Origin: Elusimicrobiota bacterium
GTDB lineage: Bacteria; Elusimicrobiota; Elusimicrobia; FEN-1173
Reading direction: 5' to 3'
Length of the DNA: 64,000 nt
Assembly (NCBI GenBank): GCA_016788905.1
Contig: JAEURZ010000007.1
Coordinates: forward strand, 1-64,000
Shown: piece by piece, positions 35,116 through 42,207 of the stretch
Numbering within the stretch: the first letter of the stretch is position 1
How the letters are laid out: each line of letters opens with the position of its first letter
Program-made: the position numbers and the translations under genes
Notes under the pieces: generated by a model
Database searches by the model: none
What the model was told of the DNA's origin: nothing
What the model saw: the letters and a program-made list of their open reading frames with translations, nothing else

Positions 35116-35582
35116 TTTGTTTTTATATCCTTCAAGCGACGAATGATCTCTTCCGATCGAGCGCCGTAGATGTAGAATTCAAAAAGTCGGACGTCGTTGC
35201 CTTGATGCGAGATGCGAATAGGGAGACATTGAGTGGGCCACAGGTATTGACACTTTTCCGCCCATTCCACAACAGTGACACCCGTGTCCTGATGAAGTTC
35301 TTCCCATTCCAGGGCGGGGACTTCAACGGGCGCCAGCCGATACAGGTCCACATGCCGGAGAGGGATCCCTCCCTTCTTGGGCCGATGCACTTGAACGATC
35401 GCAAAGGTGGGGCTCCGCGGGGTTCCTTCCAATTTCAAGACGTCGGCCAACCCCCGCACAAAAACAGTTTTCCCGCTTCCCAATTCTCCCATCAACGCCA
35501 CCCAATCGGACGCCTTCAGCAAACCGCCCAACTGAGCCGCCAGGGCCAGCGTTTCCGCCTCACTCGTGGTTTCCCGGGACAA
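35112..35582 (-). CDS. tsaE: tRNA threonylcarbamoyladenosine ATPase TsaE
   Basis: From the TTG at 35582 the protein is 156 residues. It has P-loop GELGSGKT (32-39), SPTFAIVQVH and HVDLYRL, all TsaE marks. The longer open frame runs back through thiL and is not coding. The TTG lies 14 nt past the thiL stop, with AAGG about 8 nt before it. It drives the TsaBDE complex by ATP hydrolysis. Confidence 0.88.
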   Translation of the reverse strand: MSRETTSEAETLALAAQLGGLLKASDWVALMGELGSGKTVFVRGLADVLKLEGTPRSPTFAIVQVHRPKKGGIPLRHVDLYRLAPVEVPALEWEELHQDTGVTVVEWAEKCQYLWPTQCLPIRISHQGNDVRLFEFYIYGARSEEIIRRLKDIKTK

Positions 35583-35595
35583 CGTGGGGACCTTT

Positions 35596-36594
35596 TTAAC
35601 CGTTAAAATGTTCGAAGACAGGGGGAACCTCCTGTGGGCGCCCGTAATGGATCGCCGATAGACCTCTCTGTGGGGGAACAATTTTTCCCACCACGCGGAC
35701 GAAACCCAACGCGGAAAGACGCCCGACACAATCGGGCCGCGCGGTGAAAACCAATTCGTAATCCTCGCCACCCACCAACGCCAAATCGAGAGCCCGCCGA
35801 CCCGCCCACTTCCGAAGAGAAGGAGAGATCGGCAATTGATCGACCCACACCTCCGCGCCCACGCCGGACGCCTCCCCGAGGATAGAAACACTCCGCCAAA
35901 AACCGTCGGAGGAATCCAAACACGCCGTGACCCCGCCCGTTACAGCCAACCGACGCGCCCACGCCAACCGAGGTTCGGGACGATGAAATCGTTTCAAAAG
36001 AAAGGCCGTCCCCGGGCCCAAGGGTGTTCTCTTCTTCTCAAGCGCCAATCCCGCCGCCGCGTCCCCCAATGTGCCTGTCACCAGGAGAGCGTCCCCCACC
36101 CGAGAGCCGGACCGCTTAAACACAGGCCCCCGGACGCGCCCCAAAGCGGTAAGGGAAAAAGTCAAACAAGAGGCCCTCACCGTATCCCCCCCCACCAGTT
36201 CAAACCGGTGTTCCTGGGCAAGAGATTTCAACCCCTTAAAAAAGTTCTCGAGATACGCCACCGGCGTCTCCGCTGGGATCCCTGCCGAAAGAACCCCTAC
36301 GGTGGGTTCCACATCCCCCATGGCGGCCAGATCCGACAAATTAACAGCCAACGTCTTATGCCCCAAGTCCCGCCCCGAGCCCCACTCCCGCCGGAAATGA
36401 ACCCCTTCCACCAGCATATCCGTCGTCAAGACCTGAACAGATTTTTCCACACGAACCAGCGCGGCATCGTCCCCTGGTCCCAACACCACCCGCTTCGATC
36501 GTTTCTCGGATAACCGCGGGAGAATTCGATTTAACAACCCCCATTCACCCAACGCGGCCAAGGAAAGGGACTTCCGAGACCCCTTCTTCCCCAC
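35596..36594 (-). CDS. thiL: Thiamine-monophosphate kinase
   Basis: The 332-residue protein has the AIR-synthase-like ThiL motifs VLGPGDDAALVRVE, LTTDMLVEGVHFRR, LAVNLSDLAAMGDVEP, LVGGDTVRA and CLDSSDGF. It makes thiamine diphosphate. The GTG start is 1 nt after the M20 gene's stop, so it belongs to the M20-thiL-tsaE-tsaB run. Confidence 0.93.
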   Translation of the reverse strand: MGKKGSRKSLSLAALGEWGLLNRILPRLSEKRSKRVVLGPGDDAALVRVEKSVQVLTTDMLVEGVHFRREWGSGRDLGHKTLAVNLSDLAAMGDVEPTVGVLSAGIPAETPVAYLENFFKGLKSLAQEHRFELVGGDTVRASCLTFSLTALGRVRGPVFKRSGSRVGDALLVTGTLGDAAAGLALEKKRTPLGPGTAFLLKRFHRPEPRLAWARRLAVTGGVTACLDSSDGFWRSVSILGEASGVGAEVWVDQLPISPSLRKWAGRRALDLALVGGEDYELVFTARPDCVGRLSALGFVRVVGKIVPPQRGLSAIHYGRPQEVPPVFEHFNG

Positions 36595-36595
36595 T

Positions 36596-37759
36596 CTAGC
36601 GATCTATTTCCGTCAAAGAACGACGGGCCAAAGCCAGAAAAAATTTCACACCCACCACCATGGAAGGTTCGTGCAAAACAAAAGAGGGATGGTGCCAGGG
36701 ACGACGTGTTCGAGGTCCGGCCCCAGTACCTATATAGGCGAAACACCCCGGGGCCTGATGGAGATACTCCGAAAAATCTTCGCCACCCATGGAAGGGACA
36801 TCCAAATCCACCACACGCTTTTCTCCCACCACATCAACGGCGGCGCGACGAGCCAACGCGGTCATCCGAGGCTCATTAATCACGGGGCTCCCAATCGTTT
36901 CATAAACCAATTCGGCCCTCCCCCCATGCGCCCGGGCCACGCCCTGGGCCACTTCGCGGATCATCCGCGGCATTCGGGCGTGCCATCGATCGGACAACGT
37001 TCGCACCGTCCCCGTCATCGTCACGGTGGACGCTAAAATATTAAACCGTTCCCCCCCATGGATCGTGCCCACGGTCAACACCACGGGTTCCACCGGGTCC
37101 ACTCGGCGGGACACCAAGGACTGGAGGGAAGAAATAATTTGAGCGGCGATCACAACAGCGTCACGTCCTTCGTGCGGATACGCCCCATGGCCCCCTTCTC
37201 CCTTCACGGTAAGCGTGAAACGATCGACGGCGGCCATCAAGGGTCCCGTTTTGATTCCGATGGTCCCCGCGGGCAATCGAGGATTAACGTGCAGCCCAAA
37301 AACAGCGTCCACGGCCGGCGAACGAAAAGCGCCCTGGCGGAGGATTTGCCGAGCGCCCCCCGACCCCTCCTCGTCCGGCTGGAAAATAAACTTGAGGACG
37401 CCCGTTCCTCCCAGCCCTTGTTTTTTAAGACAGAGCGCCGCTGTGGCCAACATGGCCGTGTGCGCGTCATGTCCGCACGCGTGCATCACACCGGCACGAC
37501 GTGACCGAAAAGGGAGTGTGGGAATTTCGTTAAGAGGAAGAGCGTCCATGTCGGCCCGGAAGGCCACGCAGGGCCCTCGCCCGCTTTTCAGTTGGGCCAC
37601 GAGGCCGGTGGGGCGGTAGCGACGAAAGGGAACCCGGGCCTGACGAAGGGTTTGGGACACTAAGGCTGTGGTTTCGAATTCCTTTCCACCCAGCTCAGGG
37701 TTTTGGTGAATCTTCCGCCGAAGAGAAACAACCAAATCCAGCATCGATCGTTCGTTCAT
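36596..37759 (-). CDS. M20 family amidohydrolase (hippurate/N-acyl-amino-acid type)
   Basis: The 387-residue metallopeptidase has HACGHDAHTAML (metal ligands), FIFQPDEEGSGGARQIL, GGHGAYPHEGRDAV and MGGEDFSEYLHQAPG. These place it in the M20D aminoacylase/carboxypeptidase group. It has a catalytic domain plus a small dimerisation domain. The natural substrate is unknown. It leads a short operon and has an extended -10 promoter. Confidence 0.87.
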   Translation of the reverse strand: MNERSMLDLVVSLRRKIHQNPELGGKEFETTALVSQTLRQARVPFRRYRPTGLVAQLKSGRGPCVAFRADMDALPLNEIPTLPFRSRRAGVMHACGHDAHTAMLATAALCLKKQGLGGTGVLKFIFQPDEEGSGGARQILRQGAFRSPAVDAVFGLHVNPRLPAGTIGIKTGPLMAAVDRFTLTVKGEGGHGAYPHEGRDAVVIAAQIISSLQSLVSRRVDPVEPVVLTVGTIHGGERFNILASTVTMTGTVRTLSDRWHARMPRMIREVAQGVARAHGGRAELVYETIGSPVINEPRMTALARRAAVDVVGEKRVVDLDVPSMGGEDFSEYLHQAPGCFAYIGTGAGPRTRRPWHHPSFVLHEPSMVVGVKFFLALARRSLTEIDR

Positions 37760-37803
37760 CGTCTCAAGGTTAAGGAAGGAATTAAGCCCATGGGTTAGGA
37801 CGG

Positions 37804-37812
37804 ATTATAACA
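37804..37812 (-). promoter_or_regulatory. Extended -10 promoter of the M20-thiL-tsa operon
   Basis: On the minus strand TGTTATAAT gives a perfect -10 (37804-37809) with the upstream TGN extension. There is no good -35, as is usual for extended -10 promoters. The start codon is about 38 nt past the predicted start. Confidence 0.6.
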
Positions 37813-37936
37813 AATTCCATTTGAGGGCGGAGATCCTTCCCGGAGAAAGGCCCGACAACAGATCTGAAAGTTTCACGGGTACGGGGCGAACGCGGAGGGG
37901 GCCGTCCCGCCGACAGCCCTGGACCGCTTATAATTG

Positions 37937-38845
37937 TCAGGCCGGATGGATCGAAGAAAAGCCTTGAATGGCTTTGGGCAAATAGGAGAGGACATCCCTG
38001 GCCAGAAGGGACACGGACCCGATTTCCTTTTCCGCTAAATCTCCCGCCCTTCCGTGCAGATACACCCCGAGGACGGCGGCTCGCCAGAGTCGTTGGGAAA
38101 CGTCTTCGGCGGACACCTGGCCCAAAAGAGCCGCAATAAGTCCCGCCAGGACATCGCCCGTTCCTCCGGTCGCCATGCCCGGGTTGCCTGTCGAATTAAC
38201 ATACGTCTGATTCCCATCCGTCACGACCGTCCCATGCCCTTTCAATACAACCACGGATCCATAACGAAGGGCCACCGCTCGGGCCGAAGAAGATCGGTCT
38301 TTCTGAACCGTTCCCGTTGAAACACCAAGAAGACGGGCCAGTTCACCCGGATGGGGTGTGAGCAGGAGCGGAGGGGTGTCCGAAGAAGGGGCTCTCAGTG
38401 AGAGGGCGTTCAACCCATCCGCGTCCAACACGGTCGGAACAGAAACGGAAGAAAGGAAGTTCTGAACGAACGCCACCACGCCTTTTTCCCCACCCAAGCC
38501 CGGGCCGAGAGCCACCGATGAAACACGCCTCTCTTTAACGTAAGAATGAACGCGTGAGATCGCCCGAGCGGTCAACCCGCCCGAGCGATCCGGAAGAGGC
38601 AGCGTCATGGCTTCCCAAGGCCCGACAGCGGCAAGAGGTTCGAGAGATTCGGGAACACCGAGAGTCACCAACCCTGCCCCGCCTCGCAAAGCGCCTAGGG
38701 CGGCCAACCGCGGTGCCCCCATCATCCCGCGACAACCTCCAATAACCAGGACATGTCCAAAATCGTTTTTATGAGCGTCGCGGTTGCGCGGAGGAAGCCA
38801 CGAACGGATTCTTTTTAAAAACACCGATTGCGAGGGGCCGCCCAT
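37937..38845 (-). CDS. nnrD: ADP-dependent NAD(P)H-hydrate dehydratase
   Basis: The roughly 302-residue kinase-like protein has MGAPRLAALGALRGGAGLVT, LLTPHPGELARLLG, VLKGHGTVVTDG and MATGGTGDVLAGLIAALLG. It lacks the NnrE epimerase domain that often precedes it as a fusion. It repairs hydrated NADH/NADPH. The ATG at 38845 lies 1 nt after the acpS stop; a GTG nine bases earlier is an alternative. Confidence 0.92.
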   Translation of the reverse strand: MGGPSQSVFLKRIRSWLPPRNRDAHKNDFGHVLVIGGCRGMMGAPRLAALGALRGGAGLVTLGVPESLEPLAAVGPWEAMTLPLPDRSGGLTARAISRVHSYVKERRVSSVALGPGLGGEKGVVAFVQNFLSSVSVPTVLDADGLNALSLRAPSSDTPPLLLTPHPGELARLLGVSTGTVQKDRSSSARAVALRYGSVVVLKGHGTVVTDGNQTYVNSTGNPGMATGGTGDVLAGLIAALLGQVSAEDVSQRLWRAAVLGVYLHGRAGDLAEKEIGSVSLLARDVLSYLPKAIQGFSSIHPA

Positions 38846-38846
38846 T

Positions 38847-39209
38847 TTACCCACCGCGGGATTTGGGTTGATAGAGGGCCACCGCCACAGCGTAATCCGC
38901 GGTATGCGATAGGGTTAAACTCAGACGCGATTCGAATTTCTTTAACCGAAGAGCCAGTTCAACACAGGGTTTACCGGAAAGATCGTTTTTAACTGAAATA
39001 TCTTTGTGGGCAACAGCCGAACGCCCCAACGCTTTATAAACCGCTTCCTTCGCGGCAAAACGGACCGCGAAATGTTGGGCGGCGTTCTTTTTGTCCCGGC
39101 AATAGGCGACTTCTCGATCGGAAAAAACCCGCTCTACAAACCGTGGATTTTTGACCAACCGCGCCACTCGTCGAACTTCCACAATATCCACACCTAAAGA
39201 GGTTTCCAT
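38847..39209 (-). CDS. acpS: Holo-ACP synthase
   Basis: The 120-residue protein begins METSLGVDIVEVRRVARL and has RFAAKEAVYKALG, the magnesium and CoA-binding marks of AcpS. It transfers phosphopantetheine to the Ser of AcpP encoded at 10324-10563. It is followed directly by nnrD. Confidence 0.94.
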   Translation of the reverse strand: METSLGVDIVEVRRVARLVKNPRFVERVFSDREVAYCRDKKNAAQHFAVRFAAKEAVYKALGRSAVAHKDISVKNDLSGKPCVELALRLKKFESRLSLTLSHTADYAVAVALYQPKSRGG

Positions 39210-39286
39210 GGAGCGAACATCCTATCAATTTTAGGGATTTTCAGTCTTCATCACGAAAAAAGGAGGGGTGCATGGGAAAAGAACTC

Positions 39287-41290
39287 TTATCGTTGTACCG
39301 AGACAAACCCCGATGTCTTTTCAGTGACGTGCCAACGGAGACCGGCCCTGCCGGGCCGATAGACAGCGGCTCGAGATCGACGGGCCGAAAGAGAGATTCT
39401 CGGCCCGTGATAAACGATCCACCGTGGCTTCATCCGCTCAAGGAAATCGTCCCGGGGAGGACCACCCGTTCCGGAATTCCAAGAAAGGAGATCCACCGGT
39501 CCCTCCAAACGAAGAACACATTCCTTCTGTTGGCGTGGCGTTAAACCAAAAGCCAGGAGCGTTCGGGTCAGACCAGAATCAATCCGAACCCCAAATCCAT
39601 TTCCACCAGGAGGGCGAATAACTTCCCAGCGCGTAGAGCCTTCCACCCAGTGTCGTCCATCCACAGACCACGGTTCACCAGAGGAGACGTCCGGGGCGTC
39701 AAGAGAAACCCATCGAGGTGGATTTCGACCGGCCGTCTGACGAGCGGTCGCTCGCCTTTGAAAAACAGTCGCGCCCGTTTCCGTGCGAACCCAAAGAGAG
39801 GGAGACTTCCCCCCCCGCCAAGACAAGTCAAGGGAAGGCGTCGGGGTTGAGGTTCCCAAACACCAAACGCCTCCTGCCGTAACCAAGGCGAGAAGGAAAA
39901 GGACCGTCTTCCTTTTTTGTTTCAGAGATAAGGTGAGAAAACCAGAAATGATCCCTAAAGCCAGAACAAGATTTTGCGATCCATTGAACCCCACGTTCCA
40001 CTCGGCACCGGGGATCTGGGCACAGAGATGGGCCCACCCCGCCAACGCCTCGGCTCCCCATCGTGTGGGGACCGCCCAGAGGGTCGCGGCGGTGGGCCAT
40101 ACGGTGTCCAAGATCGTTAATCCCGCGCCCATCGAGAGGCACACCCCCGCCAAGGGAACCGCCAACATATTGGAAATAACGCCGACCCAGGAGAGTCGCC
40201 CGAAATAGTGCAGGAGAAAGGGAATCAAAGCCACCTGGGCCGCAAGACTGGTCAAAAAAAGATCCCGAGCCCCTTGGCTCAATTTCCCCAAGAGTCCGTG
40301 CCCGCCAAATCGCGCCTCAACGGTTTCAAGTCTTGCGGAATTTCGGGATCCCCACACGACAGCGATCCCCAGTGTCGCGGCATACGACATCTGAAACCCG
40401 GCTTCAAACAAGGATCCGGGATTCCAGAGAAGAAGAATCCCAGCGGAAAGAAAGAGAGGATGCTCCAAACGATCCCAGCGACCCAGAAGCGCCCCCACGG
40501 CCGCCACAGAAGCCATGACCGCCGCGCGAAGGACAGGGGGATCCCCGCCAGCCATGACGGCATAAAGAAAAGCGACCAGAGGGGCCACGGCCATCGTCCA
40601 GCGCCGCGGCCACCAAAGAACCCATCGGGCCAAGACCCACCAGACCCCTAAGGCAAATCCTACGTTCGACCCAGAAGCCACCAGAAGGTGGTACGTTCCA
40701 CTGCGTCGAAAATCATCGGCAAACGTGGCAAGGGCGGGGGGCCGTTCTCCCAACAAAACACCTGAAAGAAGATGGGCGGTTGAGGGAGGAAGATGTGTTT
40801 TAAAAGCAACGTGAAACCGACCGCGCAAGGTGGTGGCCCACCGGATCGGATTCAGAGGAGAGGCCCGTCGAAGCAGGACGCTTTTCCCTTCCGGAACAAA
40901 CAAGCGCGCCGAGGCCCCCCCCCGCGGGCCACGATGGGGGTCCAATCCCAACAGAGGGCCCCAAACGGAAACCTCGTCTCCCCAGGTCAACGAATCCCCA
41001 GGATTTTTTCGAAACACACTCACGGTCTCTTCCGATCGAAAAGACTCTCCCCCGAAAGGTCGAACCCAGCGAACCCGGAGAAAAAACGCGTCTCCCCCCG
41101 TGTATCCGATAGGATAACCTGAAACCCTTCCCACCAAGAGCGCGGGTCGACCGGCAAACGGGGCCAGCCCCGATGACAAAGGAGTTGAGGATTTCCAGAA
41201 CGAGAGGACCGCGATCGCTCCCGCCACGAAGGGCACCATAAGAAGGAGAGGACGACGAAACGGGTAGGGAAGAACAACGGCCGCGGCCAT
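39287..41290 (-). CDS. comEC: ComEC/Rec2-type DNA uptake membrane protein, degenerate beta-lactamase-like tail
   Basis: The protein has an N-terminal OB-like region, then the polytopic competence domain with TYHLLVASGSNVGFALGVWW, VMAGGDPPVLRAAVMASVA and MSYAATLGIAVVW. The last roughly 180 residues align in outline with the metallo-beta-lactamase domain (LDLSWRGGKSPSLWV, LLSWNSGTGGPPRDDFL). The expected VGQGD, HxHxDH and HHGS ligands are missing. The ATG at 41290 is my choice; a TTG at 41320 is also in frame. It would import single-stranded DNA during transformation. Confidence 0.85.
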   Translation of the reverse strand: MAAAVVLPYPFRRPLLLMVPFVAGAIAVLSFWKSSTPLSSGLAPFAGRPALLVGRVSGYPIGYTGGDAFFLRVRWVRPFGGESFRSEETVSVFRKNPGDSLTWGDEVSVWGPLLGLDPHRGPRGGASARLFVPEGKSVLLRRASPLNPIRWATTLRGRFHVAFKTHLPPSTAHLLSGVLLGERPPALATFADDFRRSGTYHLLVASGSNVGFALGVWWVLARWVLWWPRRWTMAVAPLVAFLYAVMAGGDPPVLRAAVMASVAAVGALLGRWDRLEHPLFLSAGILLLWNPGSLFEAGFQMSYAATLGIAVVWGSRNSARLETVEARFGGHGLLGKLSQGARDLFLTSLAAQVALIPFLLHYFGRLSWVGVISNMLAVPLAGVCLSMGAGLTILDTVWPTAATLWAVPTRWGAEALAGWAHLCAQIPGAEWNVGFNGSQNLVLALGIISGFLTLSLKQKRKTVLFLLALVTAGGVWCLGTSTPTPSLDLSWRGGKSPSLWVRTETGATVFQRRATARQTAGRNPPRWVSLDAPDVSSGEPWSVDGRHWVEGSTRWEVIRPPGGNGFGVRIDSGLTRTLLAFGLTPRQQKECVLRLEGPVDLLSWNSGTGGPPRDDFLERMKPRWIVYHGPRISLSARRSRAAVYRPGRAGLRWHVTEKTSGFVSVQR

Positions 41291-41332
41291 GGGATTTTGG
41301 GACGCGGCCGTTGTTGTCAAAAGTCGAGGGGC

Positions 41333-41938
41333 TTAAATTTTGAAGCCCTTGTGGAGGTGGTCCACGTCGGCCTTCACTTGTTCAAGACGGTGTTGTAAAT
41401 CCGCGCCCGACTTCCGTTCATCGAGCAAATCGGCCAGTTGTTTCGAAACCCGCAGGGCCACATGGGCGTCTTGGGAAACAAGCCTCTGGAGGGATTCGAC
41501 CATCGTGTTAAACTCATCGCGAAAGTCTTCCAATTCATCGCCCGCGCGAAGACGAACACGGTGTGTCAAATCCCCGGAACTCACCGTCCGAGCGGAACGC
41601 TCAAACCGGTAGATGGGTCCCGCCAACTTATGGGAAGCCAAAACAGCAAAGATGGTTACCCCGATCATGTACAAGACCAGTTTCAAGAGGAAAACATAAC
41701 TATCGGACTTAAAAAGTTCATAGAGACTTGGGTCCATAAAGTTCTGGACCTCACGACCGAAATGGAAATAAAAATCGAGCCCAATGGCCGTAATGGCGAT
41801 CAGAACGAAAAGGCTCACCAGCATGACAAACTTCATTTGCATGCCGCGCTTTATAATAACGATCTTGCGCTTAATCCGCGGAGGTTGAAAGGGATCTTTT
41901 TTTGACGAAGAAGACGTGTGTGCCGGAGAAGGGGTCAT
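41333..41938 (-). CDS. Membrane protein with HAMP domain
   Basis: The 201-residue protein has a basic cytosolic start, two membrane helices (about residues 36-55 and 82-105) enclosing a short loop, and a HAMP linker (SHKLAGPIYRFERSARTVSSGDLTHRVRLR). It then has only a short coiled-coil tail (to KGFKI), with no kinase or signalling domain. The ATG sits about 3 nt from the predicted transcription start. It may be a dimeric scaffold or a partner of a separate sensor. Confidence 0.75.
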   Translation of the reverse strand: MTPSPAHTSSSSKKDPFQPPRIKRKIVIIKRGMQMKFVMLVSLFVLIAITAIGLDFYFHFGREVQNFMDPSLYELFKSDSYVFLLKLVLYMIGVTIFAVLASHKLAGPIYRFERSARTVSSGDLTHRVRLRAGDELEDFRDEFNTMVESLQRLVSQDAHVALRVSKQLADLLDERKSGADLQHRLEQVKADVDHLHKGFKI

Positions 41939-41947
41939 AGTGCTTAT

Positions 41948-41976
41948 TATTTAACAGACAAACCGTAGATTGTCAA
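41948..41976 (-). promoter_or_regulatory. Sigma70 promoter, apparently giving a leaderless transcript
   Basis: On the minus strand TTGACA (41971-41976, perfect) and TAAATA (41948-41953) are 17 bp apart. The HAMP gene's ATG at 41938 begins 9 nt after the -10 box. No Shine-Dalgarno fits. Confidence 0.72.
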
Positions 41977-42009
41977 CCCTGTCCCCAGCGGGAACGATTG
42001 TCCAAATGG

Positions 42010-42056
42010 AAAAAAAAGATATTCCTGCCTCGGATATTGCCAAGCAATGGCAGGAA
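42010..42056 (-). terminator. Rho-independent terminator downstream of the RND exporter
   Basis: On the minus strand TTCCTGCC pairs with GGCAGGAA around an inner ATTGC-TTG-GCAAT hairpin. An uninterrupted run of eight T follows after four bases. It lies about 150 nt past the exporter stop. Confidence 0.75.
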
Positions 42057-42105
42057 AAATCTGATGAAACATCCGATCAAATAGCCTCTTCACTCGTTGT
42101 CTCCC

Positions 42106-42139
42106 TTAACCCGGGATCCCCAGTTGAGCGCAAGGACCG
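42106..42139 (+). repeat. Solo copy of the MITE terminal repeat
   Basis: These 34 bp match 16773-16806 with two differences (both A/G). The match continues 11 bp past the inverted-repeat core, so it is a real dispersed repeat and not chance. No partner arm lies within the spacer, so it may be a decayed or solo end. Confidence 0.7.
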
Positions 42140-42207
42140 GCCAGGCTCAGAGCGTCTGGCGCTTGAGGCGGCAGAGCCGCTCATGCGAGACGCGAAATCC
42201 AAGTTTT

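Noticed and set aside
35583-35891. Long N-terminal extension of tsaE
   Set aside because: The extension lies wholly in another frame of thiL, is rich in Arg and Trp, and has no similarity to TsaE. The TTG at 35582 gives the normal length.
39260-39544. Plus-strand frame of 90 residues opposite comEC with a good AAGGAGG and ATG
   Set aside because: It runs antisense to the conserved comEC end, has no motif and an Arg/Pro/Ser-biased composition typical of shadow frames. The Shine-Dalgarno match is likely chance.
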